The notes beneath the pieces are model-generated. The model was not told the origin of the DNA. It saw only the letters and a program-made list of their open reading frames with translations, and did not search any database. Below are positions 1-8,526 of a stretch of 41,083 nt of DNA, in pieces. Within the stretch, counting starts at the first letter, position 1. Each line of letters opens with the position of its first letter. Origin of the DNA: Paractinoplanes deccanensis (GTDB lineage Bacteria; Actinomycetota; Actinomycetes; Mycobacteriales; Micromonosporaceae); the NCBI RefSeq assembly GCF_016862115.1, contig NZ_BOMI01000015.1, forward strand, positions 1 to 41,083, given 5' to 3'. The translations under genes were made by a program, and so were the position numbers.

Positions 1-1657
1 GGAGGCGGCGGGCGCCGGCCCCGGCCGCGACGATCGCCGGGACGGCCTGGGCGGGGTCGAGGCGGGTGCGCAGGGTGGGGGTCCAGCCGGCGTCAGGGCT
101 CAGATCGGGTTCGTACGCCGCGTTGTACGCACCGACGAGGTCGACCGGCTGCGGCGCGCGTCCGGACACCTGGACGAGGTTGCCGACCGTGGTGATGCGG
201 GTGCCCCTCCAGTACGCGATCACGTCGGACGCGGGCACATCCGCGCTCAGCCGGAAGTAGTTGTTCTCGGCGTAGATGCTCGACTCGACGCCCACGCCCA
301 GCGAGTAGCCGTACTCCTCGTCGGTGGCGACGTAGAGATTGTTGTAGACGTCGACCTGGCCGAACCGTACCCGTGGCGCGCGCTGGATGACGTTGCCGAA
401 GCGGTTGTGGTGCACGGTGACGCGCAGCTTGCCCACGTCGACGCCGGGCGTGTCGGTCGAGCCGATCAACATTGTCTTGTCGTGGTCGTAGTAGTCGTTC
501 CAGGAGACCGTGATCAGGTCCGAGCCCCGGATGAAGTCGGTCGCGCCGTCATGTACCTGGTAAGGGCGGTTGAAATACAACGGCTGGTCGCTGTCGTGGT
601 TGTTGCCGTCGCTGAACGTGTTGTGGTCGAGCCACACATTGGTCGCGCCGCTCAGCGAGACCAGGTCGTAGAGCGAGTTCCAGTTGCCGGCGGAGCCGTC
701 GGTCGGGTCCCACGCGGGGAAGCAGTCGGCGGCATCGGTCACCTCGAGATTCCGGATGATCACGTTGCTGACGTTGGTGAGCACCAGGCTGCCGTGGTCG
801 AGCCGGCCACCGTTGATCCCGACGATCGTGGTGTTGCTGCCGACGTTGATCCGGATCTGGGCGGACTGATTGCGCGTCGACTGCACACGGGCATCTTCGA
901 GCGGCCCCGACGGCCTGGTCGCGCGCCCCCAGACGGCCGGGTCGTAGGCGGCGAGGAAGGCGTCCAGGTCGTACGCGGGATCGGCGAAGTCGTCGCAGCT
1001 CTTGCCCTCGCGCAGGTCGATCCGCCCGCTCACGAGCACGATCTTCGGCGTCGCGTTCTGCCCGTTCGCCGCGGCGTCACCGCCGAGCGCCGCGATGAGC
1101 TCGGCCCGGGTACGCACAACCGCCACGTGCGCGTCATCGGCGGCCGACCCGCCGGTGGTCCCGGCGCCCGCGGACCCCCAGCCGTCATTCGCCGGCAGGG
1201 TCTCGCGCGCAAGCTTGAGCGCCGCCGGAGGAATCACCGGAGCCGCAGCAGCGCGTGCGGCGTGGGCCTGCGCGAAGGCTGTGTGCAATTGCGCGGATGC
1301 TGCAAGCGCCACCGAGGCGGGGGAGACCGCCAATGCCGCGAGCGTCGCCGAGGTGTGGGCGGAGGTGGATGCGGCCAGCGCCAAGGTGTGGGCGGACGCG
1401 GGTGCCGGGAGCGCCGAGGTGTAAGCGGACGCGGATACCGGGAGCGCCGAGGTGTGAGCGGATGTGGATGCGGGCAGCGCCGCGGTGTGAGCGGACGTCG
1501 ATGCCGGCAGCGCCGCCCCAGCGTGGGCCTGGGCGGAGGCGGCTCCGATCGGCGCCGGGGCGGCCTCGTCCGGCGCGGGTGTGGCGCCGGCCGGAGTGGG
1601 TGCGGCGGTCAGTGTCACGAGAAAGGCGAGGCCGGCGACGGCCGCGAATCTGGGCAT
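1..1657 (-). CDS. Secreted pectate lyase, PL1 family (3' end beyond window)
   Basis: Extracellular enzyme predicted to cleave polygalacturonate by beta-elimination. The minus-strand frame opens with ATG at 1657, preceded by a CCAGGAG ribosome site, and stays open to the window edge (552 codons visible), so the C-terminus is missing. Residues 1-25 form an Ala/Leu-rich signal peptide (ending TPAGA). Residues about 49-104 hold five imperfect 11-residue Ala/Ser/His/Thr repeats that look like a linker. The right-handed beta-helix domain starts near residue 150. PL1 signatures are clear: VWLDHNTFSD near 340, the DYYDHDKTMLIG stretch, and QRAPRVRFG near 425-433, which carries the RxPxxR catalytic arginine region. 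The gene lies downstream of the pectinesterase on the same strand but has its own promoter with a LacI-type operator. Sure of the family; exact specificity (pectate or pectin) is not resolved. Confidence 0.93.
   Translation of the reverse strand, partial: MPRFAAVAGLAFLVTLTAAPTPAGATPAPDEAAPAPIGAASAQAHAGAALPASTSAHTAALPASTSAHTSALPVSASAYTSALPAPASAHTLALAASTSAHTSATLAALAVSPASVALAASAQLHTAFAQAHAARAAAAPVIPPAALKLARETLPANDGWGSAGAGTTGGSAADDAHVAVVRTRAELIAALGGDAAANGQNATPKIVLVSGRIDLREGKSCDDFADPAYDLDAFLAAYDPAVWGRATRPSGPLEDARVQSTRNQSAQIRINVGSNTTIVGINGGRLDHGSLVLTNVSNVIIRNLEVTDAADCFPAWDPTDGSAGNWNSLYDLVSLSGATNVWLDHNTFSDGNNHDSDQPLYFNRPYQVHDGATDFIRGSDLITVSWNDYYDHDKTMLIGSTDTPGVDVGKLRVTVHHNRFGNVIQRAPRVRFGQVDVYNNLYVATDEEYGYSLGVGVESSIYAENNYFRLSADVPASDVIAYWRGTRITTVGNLVQVSGRAPQPVDLVGAYNAAYEPDLSPDAGWTPTLRTRLDPAQAVPAIVAAGAGARRL
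1347..1511. repeat. Five tandem 33-bp repeats coding an 11-residue linker repeat
   Basis: Five consecutive 33-bp units (1347, 1380, 1413, 1446 and 1479) lie inside the 5' part of the pectate lyase gene. Each codes for a variant of ALPASTSAHTS on the minus strand. Units differ at several bases but keep frame. The array looks like a slippage-prone linker between secretion signal and catalytic domain. Confidence 0.85.
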
Positions 1658-1700
1658 GGCAACTCCTGGGAAGCGGTCGGTGGAACCGCATGCAAAGTGC

Positions 1701-1748
1701 AGGAAAGCGCTTGCCCGCGACGCTTTCACAGGCGGTGATGGCCGTCAA
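1701..1748 (-). promoter_or_regulatory. Pectate lyase promoter with LacI-type operator
   Basis: Read on the minus strand: -35 TTGACG (1743-1748), 17-bp spacer, -10 AAGCGT (1720-1725), then after four bases the palindrome GGCAAGCGCTTTCCT (1701-1715). The palindrome matches those at 3009-3030 and 4737-4758, and it again sits just past the -10 box, where bound repressor would block initiation. The likely ligand protein is the LacI regulator at 3598-4605. Confidence 0.65.
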
Positions 1749-1766
1749 TGGATGCAGCAACGCAGG

Positions 1767-2990
1767 TTATTTGCATAGATCCGGCGCCCAGCCGTCGGCG
1801 CCCCGCAGGAAGGCCGCCGGCGTGTACTCGGCCGCCTCCGCCCGGGAAAGCTGCGGCCGGTCGGGTGACTCGATCGCCCCGGGCCCGTAGTTGCGGTATT
1901 CGGCGAATCGGGCCTCCCGCCACGGCCACGTCCCGAAGTCGCTCCACGCCGTGGCGCCGATGTGCGCCGCGAGGAACGATTCCCGGATGACGGTCTGACC
2001 GATCGCCGACGGGTCGTTGCTCGGATGCCAGGGCCGCCCGAGAAAAACGGACCCTTCGGGCGCGTCCGACGTGAGCCGGCACCGCGCGAAGAGCAGCCCG
2101 TGCGGATTGCCGATCGACGTGCTCGGCGCGGTGACATATCCGGCCGGCGTCGAGGCCCGATCGAGCGAGTGAACGCGGCACCGCTCGAACACCGCCGTCG
2201 CCCGCCCGAAGATGAAGTCGACGTCGCCCTCCACGTAGCAGTCCCGGAAGTACGCACGAGCCACCGTCGCCGCGTCGGCACTGTTCACATAGAGCGTGTC
2301 CTGGTTGCCGAGGAATCGCACATCCCGAAACACCACCCGATCCGCCCGCGTCAACACCGCGACCGCCTGCCGATTGGTGATCTCCGGGTGCCCCGCCTCG
2401 TCGAAAAGGTTGGCGAACGTCAGATTCCGCGCCTCGAACCCGGCCCCGTCAACCGTCACCGACGCGCTGCCCGTCGTCCCCCAGGTGCCCCCACCCGGCT
2501 TCGGCGTCCCGTTCGCCCGATCGTCCGCGATCACCACGTCCGCCGGCCGACGCCCCAGCCCGACCAGCTTGATCCCCGGTTTGCTCTGCGGCACCACGAC
2601 CTGCCCAAGATAGGTCCCAGGCCGTACGCCGATGAGCACCTCCTCGTCGCTCGCCGCATCCACAGCCTCTTGGATTGTGGAAAAGTCCCCCGACCCATCG
2701 CCCGCAACAATGAACCGCTGACCCGCCCCCATGTCGGAGAGCCCGCCGTCGTCGCCCGCCGCAAGCCCACCAGCCGACGCCGCAACCCCCGACGCCGCAA
2801 CCCCCGACGAGGCGAGCCCCGACGCCGCAAGCCCCGAAGAACCGAGCCCCGACGAGGCGAGCCCACCGGCCGCGGAGCCGCCCGCGCCGGTCGCTGAAGC
2901 GGCCAGCGCCCCATTCGCCGAGAGGGCGACACCCGCCGAGCTCACGGTGATCGCCCCAGCCGAGAGCCGAAGGAACGTTCGTCTACGCAT
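1767..2990 (-). CDS. Secreted pectinesterase, CE8 family
   Basis: Predicted to remove methyl esters from pectin outside the cell, making homogalacturonan accessible to the lyases. ATG at 2990 (407 aa) is chosen over ATG at 3056. It has a GGAAGG site, begins with a twin-arginine-like signal (MRRRTFLRLSAGA), and leaves the promoter and operator at 3009-3063 upstream of the gene. Residues 32-90 are a Gly/Ala/Ser linker of five-residue repeats coded by 15-bp units near 2776-2870. The beta-helix follows from about 92. CE8 motifs are present: GTYLGQ (125-130), QAVAV (208-212), GNQDTLYV with Q230 and D231, DFIFG with D258, and GRPW with R319. The expected catalytic Gln, two Asp and Arg are therefore all there. 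Full-length and intact. Confidence 0.95.
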   Translation of the reverse strand: MRRRTFLRLSAGAITVSSAGVALSANGALAASATGAGGSAAGGLASSGLGSSGLAASGLASSGVAASGVAASAGGLAAGDDGGLSDMGAGQRFIVAGDGSGDFSTIQEAVDAASDEEVLIGVRPGTYLGQVVVPQSKPGIKLVGLGRRPADVVIADDRANGTPKPGGGTWGTTGSASVTVDGAGFEARNLTFANLFDEAGHPEITNRQAVAVLTRADRVVFRDVRFLGNQDTLYVNSADAATVARAYFRDCYVEGDVDFIFGRATAVFERCRVHSLDRASTPAGYVTAPSTSIGNPHGLLFARCRLTSDAPEGSVFLGRPWHPSNDPSAIGQTVIRESFLAAHIGATAWSDFGTWPWREARFAEYRNYGPGAIESPDRPQLSRAEAAEYTPAAFLRGADGWAPDLCK

Positions 2991-3008
2991 GCGACACCTT
3001 CCGGTTAG

Positions 3009-3063
3009 CCTGAGGTAAGGCCTTTCCTGGCGCACGCTAGGCAATGACATCGGCAAACGTCAA
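3009..3063 (-). promoter_or_regulatory. Pectinesterase promoter with LacI-type operator
   Basis: On the minus strand: -35 TTGACG (3058-3063), 18-bp spacer, -10 TAGCGT (3034-3039). Three bases further comes a 22-bp near-palindrome (3009-3030) with core AGGAAAGGCCTTACC. Over 22 bp it differs from the site at 4737-4758 only in two central bases. It lies 18 bp before the start codon. Confidence 0.7.
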
Positions 3064-3144
3064 TGAATTGCACCAATCCTGCAAACGCCGGCAATCACGT
3101 TCCCGCTACCACCCAGATGAGAGCCATGATCTGCAACAACCCCC

Positions 3145-3560
3145 GCCAGCGCTGTGGACAACGGTTAAAGAACATTTCGGGCTGTGGACGCTCGCGCGTT
3201 GCGAGCGACGGGTTGTGGGCGACGGGTTGTGGGCGACGGGTTGTGGGTGGCCCGGGCGCCGGGACATGTCCGGGCGGTCCATCGCGGGTGCCGTGGACGC
3301 CAAGGTGGTGGGTGCAGGTGCGGTGGTTAATGGGCGTCCTGGATGGCGTGCGAGTCGTGGACAAGGCGCGTGCCCTGGATATCTCGGGCTGTGGACCGCG
3401 TTGCAGTGGGCGGCGCCGGCGTGTGGGTAGGCCGCCGGCTGTGGAGGGCCGCCGGCTGTGGAGGGCCGCCGGCTGTGGAGGGCCGTCGGCTGTGGAGGGC
3501 CGTCGGCTGTGGAGGGCCGCCGGCTGTGGAAGGCCGTCGGCTGTGGATAGGTGCGACCTG
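3145..3560. repeat. Gene-free CTGTGG-rich stretch with a 17-bp tandem array
   Basis: This 0.5-kb gap between the pectinesterase promoter and the LacI gene has no convincing gene. It is full of CTGTGG or TTGTGG motifs. A 14-bp unit repeats about three times near 3205-3250. A 17-bp unit (GCCGCCGGCTGTGGAGG type) repeats seven times without a break at 3431-3549. Read on the minus strand, the pectinesterase direction, the motif is CCACAG, and one copy near 3152 reads TTGTCCACAGC. Frames through it are open only because the repeats lack stops. Confidence 0.75.
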
Positions 3561-3597
3561 TGGATGGCCGGTGGTGTGTGGATGGCGCTGGGAGGGG

Positions 3598-4605
3598 TCA
3601 GCCGCCCGGCTGGGCGAGGGGCCATGTGCTCTCGCGGAGGATCAGCTCCGCGGGGACGTGCTCCACTCGGGGCTCATCGGTGGCGGCGCCGTCCAAGGCC
3701 ATGGTCATGGCTCGTTCGCCCAGTTCGGTGAGGGGAAGGCGCACCGAGGTCAGGGCCGGGGTCACGTCGCGGGCGATGGGCATGTCGTCGAAGCCGATGA
3801 TGCTCAGGCGGCGGCCCGCTGTGCGCATGGCGGCCAGGGCGCCCACGGCCATCGAGTCGTTGAGGGCGGCGATCGCGGTCACCTCGGGGTCGCCGGCCAG
3901 GATCTCGGTGGTTGCCGCCTCGCCGCCGTCGCGGGTGAAGTCGGCGTGTGACACCTGGAGGGTGCCGCCGAACTGGTCGGCCGCGCGTTGCAGGCCGGCC
4001 AGGCGGTCGACCGTCGTCGTCAGGGAGGACGGGCCGGCGATCACCGCTACCGTCCGGTGGCCCAGCTCGAACAGGTGGGCGCCCGCCAGGAAGCCGCCTT
4101 CCTCGTTGTCGGGGAGGACCGCGTCGCCGGGATGCTGATGGCGGCCGATCACCGCGATGCGGCCGCCGGTGGCCTCGAAGGCTCGCATGCGGTCGTCGAG
4201 CTCGGATGCCGCCGTCGAGTCCAGATAGCCCGAGCCGGCGATGACGATGGCGGCGACCTGGTGGGCGTGCAGCAGGTCGATGTACTCCATCTCGCGGGCG
4301 GGGTCACGGAAGCTGTTGCAGATGATGACCAGCCGGCCGTTGGCGGTGGCCACCCGCTGGAGGCCGCGGGTGATCTCGGCGAAGTACGGGTCGGAGACGT
4401 CGTGGACGATCACGCCGACGGCGTTGCGGTGGGACCGGGCCAGCATCTGGGCGTGCGCGTTCGGCACGTAGCGCAACTCGGCGACGGCGGCGAGGACGCG
4501 GGCGCGCAGCTCCTCGGTGACCGGCTTGGGGCTGCCGTTGATGATGCGGGACGCGGTCGCGGTCGACACCCCGGCATGGCGCGCGACATCCGCCAAGGTC
4601 GCCAT
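3598..4605 (-). CDS. LacI-family transcriptional regulator (pectin operon)
   Basis: Predicted repressor of 335 aa. Start ATG 4605 has a GGGGAGG site; longer upstream frames lack one. Residues 1-50 are the LacI helix-turn-helix (MATLADVARHAGVSTATASR) and hinge. The rest is a periplasmic-binding-protein-like effector domain with the family stretches VGVIVHDVSDPYF, FELGHRTVAVIAG and IIGFDDMPIARDVTPALTSV. It is divergent from the catabolic operon at 4786 and next to the pectinesterase. Identical-type palindromes in three nearby promoters (1701, 3009 and 4737) are the likely operators. The effector is probably a uronate or oligogalacturonide-derived sugar, which is inference from context. Confidence 0.93.
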   Translation of the reverse strand: MATLADVARHAGVSTATASRIINGSPKPVTEELRARVLAAVAELRYVPNAHAQMLARSHRNAVGVIVHDVSDPYFAEITRGLQRVATANGRLVIICNSFRDPAREMEYIDLLHAHQVAAIVIAGSGYLDSTAASELDDRMRAFEATGGRIAVIGRHQHPGDAVLPDNEEGGFLAGAHLFELGHRTVAVIAGPSSLTTTVDRLAGLQRAADQFGGTLQVSHADFTRDGGEAATTEILAGDPEVTAIAALNDSMAVGALAAMRTAGRRLSIIGFDDMPIARDVTPALTSVRLPLTELGERAMTMALDGAATDEPRVEHVPAELILRESTWPLAQPGG

Positions 4606-4705
4606 ACGCCTCCCCACGACAAACAACACACGCCGACACCGCAGATCGACGCACGTGGAACGAAGCGCGGCCCGGCAGTTGCCCGGAGGATACCGCCCCG
4701 CGCTC

Positions 4706-4758
4706 TTGCCCGTTCCGCAGCACGCCGAGTACGGTTCCAGGAAAGCGCTTACCTCAGG
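4706..4758 (+). promoter_or_regulatory. Catabolic operon promoter with LacI-type operator
   Basis: -35 TTGCCC (4706-4711), 18-bp spacer, -10 TACGGT (4730-4735), then one base later a 22-bp operator (4737-4758) with core AGGAAAGCGCTTACC. The central GGAAAGCGCTT resembles classic LacI/GalR palindromes. It lies 27 bp before the ATG at 4786. Confidence 0.7.
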
Positions 4759-4785
4759 ACTTTTCAAGGCCCCGGAGGCAACAGC

Positions 4786-5937
4786 ATGGATCGAACCACC
4801 ATCGGCATCGTCATGAACGGCGTCACCGGCCGGATGGGCCTGCGGCAGCACCTGATCCGTTCGATCCTCGCGATCCGCGAGGACGGAGGGCTGCCGCTGC
4901 GCGACGGCACGGTGCTCTGGCCCGAGCCGATCCTCGCCGGCCGCAGCGAGGCCAAGCTTCGCGCTCTCGCCGAGCGGCACGGGCTCACCCAGTGGACCAC
5001 CGACGTGCCGGGCGCGCTCGCCCGGCCCGACGTCGACGTCTACTTCGACGCCCAGGTGACCAGTGCCCGGGTCAAGTCGCTGCGCCAGGCCATCGAGGCC
5101 GGCAAGCACATCTACACCGAGAAGCCGGTCGCCGAGAGCCTCGGCGAGGCCGTCGAGCTGGCCCGGTTCGCCGACGCCGCCGGGGTCAAGCACGGTGTCG
5201 TGCAGGACAAGCTCTTCCTGCCCGGCCTGCGCAAGCTCGCGCGGCTGGTGCAGGGCGGCTTCTTCGGGCGCGTGCTCTCCGTGCGAGGCGAGTTCGGTTA
5301 CTGGGTCTTCGAGGGCGACTGGCAGGCCGCGCAGCGCCCCTCGTGGAACTACCGCTCCGCGGACGGCGGCGGCATCACGCTCGACATGTTCCCGCACTGG
5401 CACTACGTGCTCGAGCAGATCTTCGGGCCGGTGCGCGCCGTCACGGCCCGCTCGGTCACCCACATCGGCCGCCGCTGGGACGAGTCCGGCGCTCCCTACG
5501 ACGCCACCGCCGACGACGCGGTCTACGGGCTCTTCGAGCTCGACGGCGGCATCATCGCTCAGATCAACAGCTCCTGGGCCGTACGGGTGAATCGCGACGA
5601 ACTGGTGGAGTTCCAGGTCGACGGCACCCACGGCAGCGCCGTCGCCGGGCTGCACCATTGCCGCGTCCAGCCCCGGGCCGCCACCCCCAAGCCGGTGTGG
5701 GACCCCGATGTGCCGACGGCGCAACGGTTCCGCGAGCAGTGGCAGGAGGTGCCCGACAACGAGGTCTTCGCCAACGGGTTCCGGGCGCAGTGGGAGCAGT
5801 TCCTGCGGTACGTCGCCGAGGACGCCCCGTACACGGGAGATCTGTGGGCCGGCGCACGCGGCGTGCAGGTCGCCGAGCTCGGCCTCCAGTCGTCGCGCGA
5901 GGGCCGGCGCCTGGAGATCCCGGAGCTGGGCCGATGA
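4786..5937 (+). CDS. Gfo/Idh/MocA-family oxidoreductase
   Basis: Predicted NAD(P)-dependent sugar or sugar-acid oxidoreductase of 383 aa. Start ATG 4786 follows a CGGAGG site. The Rossmann part near the N-terminus has a variant nucleotide-binding loop (IGIVMNGVTGRMG). The EKP motif (HIYTEKPVAESLGEA, about 105-120) is typical of the family, and the C-terminal alpha/beta domain contains the DMFPHWHYVLEQIFGP stretch. It is first in a four-gene operon in which every junction is a four-base stop/start overlap. It sits under the LacI-type operator at 4737-4758. The substrate is unknown; a pectin-derived sugar acid fits the context. Confidence 0.9.
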   Translation: MDRTTIGIVMNGVTGRMGLRQHLIRSILAIREDGGLPLRDGTVLWPEPILAGRSEAKLRALAERHGLTQWTTDVPGALARPDVDVYFDAQVTSARVKSLRQAIEAGKHIYTEKPVAESLGEAVELARFADAAGVKHGVVQDKLFLPGLRKLARLVQGGFFGRVLSVRGEFGYWVFEGDWQAAQRPSWNYRSADGGGITLDMFPHWHYVLEQIFGPVRAVTARSVTHIGRRWDESGAPYDATADDAVYGLFELDGGIIAQINSSWAVRVNRDELVEFQVDGTHGSAVAGLHHCRVQPRAATPKPVWDPDVPTAQRFREQWQEVPDNEVFANGFRAQWEQFLRYVAEDAPYTGDLWAGARGVQVAELGLQSSREGRRLEIPELGR

Positions 5938-7031
5938 TCTTCAGCGGCCACGGCCAGGAGTTCCGCCGGAAGAAGGGCTTCCGGTCCCGGATCGCGTACG
6001 CTGCCGCACCCGTGACGGCCGATCCCGGCAAGGAGAACATCCCCGGGGCGCCGGCCGCGCTCGACTGGGACACGACGCTGCGCTTCCGGCATCACCTGTG
6101 GGAGTACGGTTTCGGCGTCGCGGAGGCCATGGACACCGCCCAGCGGGGCGCGGGCCTCGACTACGCGGCGACGCGTGAGCTGATCCGCCGCAGCGCCGCG
6201 GAAGCCCGTACCGCCGGGGGTGCGATCGTCGCCGGCGTGGGCACCGACCAGCTGCCCGCGGGCCCGGCCACGCTCGACGAGATCACCAAGGCGTACCTCG
6301 AACAGCTGAGCGACGTCCGCGAGGCCGGCGCCACGCCCGTCATCATGTGCTCGCGCCATCTCGCCGCGGCCGCCCGCGACGCCGACGACTACCGCCAGGT
6401 CTACGGCGAGCTGCTGTCCTCTTCGGACGGACCGGTGCTGCTGCACTGGCTCGGCGAGGCGTTCGACCCGCTGCTGGCCGGATATTGGGGCGGCGACGAC
6501 ACCGTCCTGGACATCATCGACGCGCACCGCGACCGGATCGAGGGCATCAAGATCTCGCTGCTCGACGCGGACTACGAGGTCGCGCTGCGCCGCCGGCTGC
6601 CCGAGGGCGTGCGGATGTACACGGGCGACGACTTCAACTACCCGTCCCTCATCCTCGGCGACGACCAGGGGCATTCCGAGGCGCTGCTCGGGGTGCTGGC
6701 CGTCATCGCCCCGCCCGCCGCCGCCGCGTTCCGCGCGCTCGACGAGGGCGACGTCAACGCGTACGAGGAAATCTTGGGTCCGACCGTGCCGCTCGCCCGG
6801 CACCTCTTCGCGGCGCCCACCTACCACTACAAGACCGGCATCGTCTTCCTCAACTGGCTGGCCGGCCACCAGGATCACTTCACCATGGTCGGTGGCGCCC
6901 AGTCCGGCCGTTCGCCGCGGCACCTGCTGGCGCTGATGCGGCTCGCCGACGAGGCCGGCATCCTGCCCGACGCCGACCTCGCCACCCACCGTGCCGAGGC
7001 GTGGCTCACGACCGTGGGGATGGGGCGATGA
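5934..7031 (+). CDS. DUF993 family protein (dihydrodipicolinate-synthase-like TIM barrel)
   Basis: Cytoplasmic protein of 365 aa, start ATG 5934 overlapping the previous stop by four bases. It matches my recollection of DUF993, a family related to class I DapA-like aldolases and lyases. Recognisable stretches include the start MIFSGHGQEFRRKKGF, the HWLGEAFDPLLAGYWG strand, and GIKISLLDADYEVALRRRL, where a barrel lysine could form a Schiff base. DUF993 genes commonly travel with Gfo/Idh and sugar isomerase genes, as here. An aldolase or lyase step in sugar-acid breakdown is a reasonable guess. The substrate is not known. Confidence 0.85.
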   Translation: MIFSGHGQEFRRKKGFRSRIAYAAAPVTADPGKENIPGAPAALDWDTTLRFRHHLWEYGFGVAEAMDTAQRGAGLDYAATRELIRRSAAEARTAGGAIVAGVGTDQLPAGPATLDEITKAYLEQLSDVREAGATPVIMCSRHLAAAARDADDYRQVYGELLSSSDGPVLLHWLGEAFDPLLAGYWGGDDTVLDIIDAHRDRIEGIKISLLDADYEVALRRRLPEGVRMYTGDDFNYPSLILGDDQGHSEALLGVLAVIAPPAAAAFRALDEGDVNAYEEILGPTVPLARHLFAAPTYHYKTGIVFLNWLAGHQDHFTMVGGAQSGRSPRHLLALMRLADEAGILPDADLATHRAEAWLTTVGMGR

Positions 7032-7831
7032 GGGGCTTCTCGCTCAACCAGGCCACCACCAAGCGCTGGCCGCTCGACGAGCTCGCCGCGGGCTGCGTGG
7101 CCGCCGGGGTGCGCGCGGTCGGCCTGTGGCGTGAGGAGGTGCAGGCGTACGGCGTCGACAAGGCGGCCCGGCTGATGCGCGACTCCGGGCTCACCGTGTC
7201 GTCGCTGTGCCGCAGCGGTTTCTTCCACGAGGCCGGCTGGTACGACGAGAACCGGCGCGCCATCGACGAGGCGGCCGCGCTCGGCACCGACACGCTCGTC
7301 CTCGTCAGCGGCGGCCTGCCCGGCGCCAGCCGTGACCTCGACGGCGCCCGGCGGCATGTCGGCGACGCGATCGGCGCGCTCGTGCCGGACGCCAAGGCGG
7401 CCGGTGTGCGGCTGGCCATCGAGGCGCTGCACCCGATGTTCTGCTCCGATCGGTGTGTCGTGTCCACATTGGATCAGGCGCTCCGGCTCGCCGCGCCCTA
7501 TCCCGCCTCCGCCGTCGGTGTCGTCGTCGACACGTACCACCTCTGGTGGGACGACAAGGTGTGGGAGGGCATCGCCGCCGCCGGCCGGGAGGGCCGGATC
7601 GCCGCCTTCCAGCTCGCCGACTGGATCACCCCGCTGCCGGAGGGCGTGCTGCTCGGCCGCGGGCTGCCCGGCACCGGCTCGGTCGACATGCGGCGCTTCG
7701 CCCGCGCTGTGGCCGAGGCCGGATACCAGGGGTGGGTCGAGGTCGAGGTCTTCCACGAGGACGTCTGGTCGCGTCCCGGCGCCGAGGTGCTCGCCGAGGC
7801 GTACGAGGGCTATCGGGCGGCCGTCTCGTGA
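7028..7831 (+). CDS. Sugar phosphate isomerase/epimerase-like TIM barrel protein
   Basis: Protein of 267 aa, start ATG 7028 overlapping the DUF993 stop. It belongs to the xylose isomerase-like / AP endonuclease 2 TIM-barrel superfamily. Characteristic segments are RLAIEALHPMF (metal-ligand Glu and His), VGVVVDTYHLWWDD (metal-ligand Asp and His) and GWVEVEVFHEDVW near the C-terminus (metal-ligand Glu). It probably isomerises or epimerises a sugar or sugar acid handled by the neighbouring oxidoreductase. The exact reaction cannot be told from sequence. Confidence 0.88.
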   Translation: MRGFSLNQATTKRWPLDELAAGCVAAGVRAVGLWREEVQAYGVDKAARLMRDSGLTVSSLCRSGFFHEAGWYDENRRAIDEAAALGTDTLVLVSGGLPGASRDLDGARRHVGDAIGALVPDAKAAGVRLAIEALHPMFCSDRCVVSTLDQALRLAAPYPASAVGVVVDTYHLWWDDKVWEGIAAAGREGRIAAFQLADWITPLPEGVLLGRGLPGTGSVDMRRFARAVAEAGYQGWVEVEVFHEDVWSRPGAEVLAEAYEGYRAAVS

Positions 7832-8526
7832 CGCTGTACGACTACGTCTGCGAGCCGGAGCTCGACATCCGGCTCGGCCCCCGCCCGTACCTCCATCCCG
7901 TGCGCACCCTCGGCGGCACCGTCGTCACCGACGCGCTCTGCTTCGACCATCCGTGGCACCTCGGCGCCTCCCTCACCGTCGCCGACGTCAACGGCTGGAA
8001 CCTCTGGGGCGGCCGCACGTTCGTCCGCGGCGAGGGCTACGTCTGGCGCGAGGACCACGGCCGCATCCGCCACCTCTCCCCGCACGAGCTCGTCTGGCAG
8101 GACGGCAACGGCCGCACGCTGCTGACCGAGCACCGGCGGATTGCCGCGACTCCCGCTTCCGAGGGGTGGGAGCTGTCTTTCTCGTACGCGTTGACGGCCC
8201 CGCGAACGCAAGCTGTCAGTCTCGGCAGCCCGGCAACCAACGGACGCACCGGGGGAGCCGGATACGGCGGCTTCTTCTGGCGCTGCCCGCCGGGCAGGGC
8301 GGTGTCGTCGGCCGGGAACGGCAGCGACGACCCGGCGCTGACGCTGACGGTCGACGACTCGTACCGACTGGTCTTCAGCGGTTTGGCGGGCGACGACCGC
8401 TGGTTCGTCCGCACCGAGGAGTACATCGGCGTGTGCGCCGCCCTGGCCTACACCGACCCACTGGTGATCCCGCCCGGCGACACCCTCCGCCGCGACATCC
8501 GTGTATTGATAACGGATGTCCACTGA
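7828..8526 (+). CDS. PmoA-like (DUF6807-type) family protein
   Basis: Protein of 232 aa, GTG start at 7828 overlapping the previous stop by four bases. It has the hallmark YLHPVRTLGG and DHPWHLGASLTVADVNGWNLWGG segments of the family annotated as methane oxygenase PmoA. That name is misleading, since members are soluble beta-rich proteins found in sugar-catabolic operons. There is no signal peptide and no membrane segment. It is last in the four-gene operon. The biochemical role is unknown. Confidence 0.85.
   Translation: MTLYDYVCEPELDIRLGPRPYLHPVRTLGGTVVTDALCFDHPWHLGASLTVADVNGWNLWGGRTFVRGEGYVWREDHGRIRHLSPHELVWQDGNGRTLLTEHRRIAATPASEGWELSFSYALTAPRTQAVSLGSPATNGRTGGAGYGGFFWRCPPGRAVSSAGNGSDDPALTLTVDDSYRLVFSGLAGDDRWFVRTEEYIGVCAALAYTDPLVIPPGDTLRRDIRVLITDVH

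Noticed and set aside
407..1738. Long plus-strand open frame over the pectate lyase
   Set aside because: It is antisense to PL1, whose signal peptide and catalytic motifs are unmistakable. The predicted product is Arg/Gly/Val-rich, typical of a GC-rich shadow frame.
3063..3731. Open frames through the CTGTGG region (3063-3731 plus, 3095-3625 minus)
   Set aside because: The products are simple repeats from the 17-bp array, have no start signal, and the plus frame runs into the antisense of LacI.
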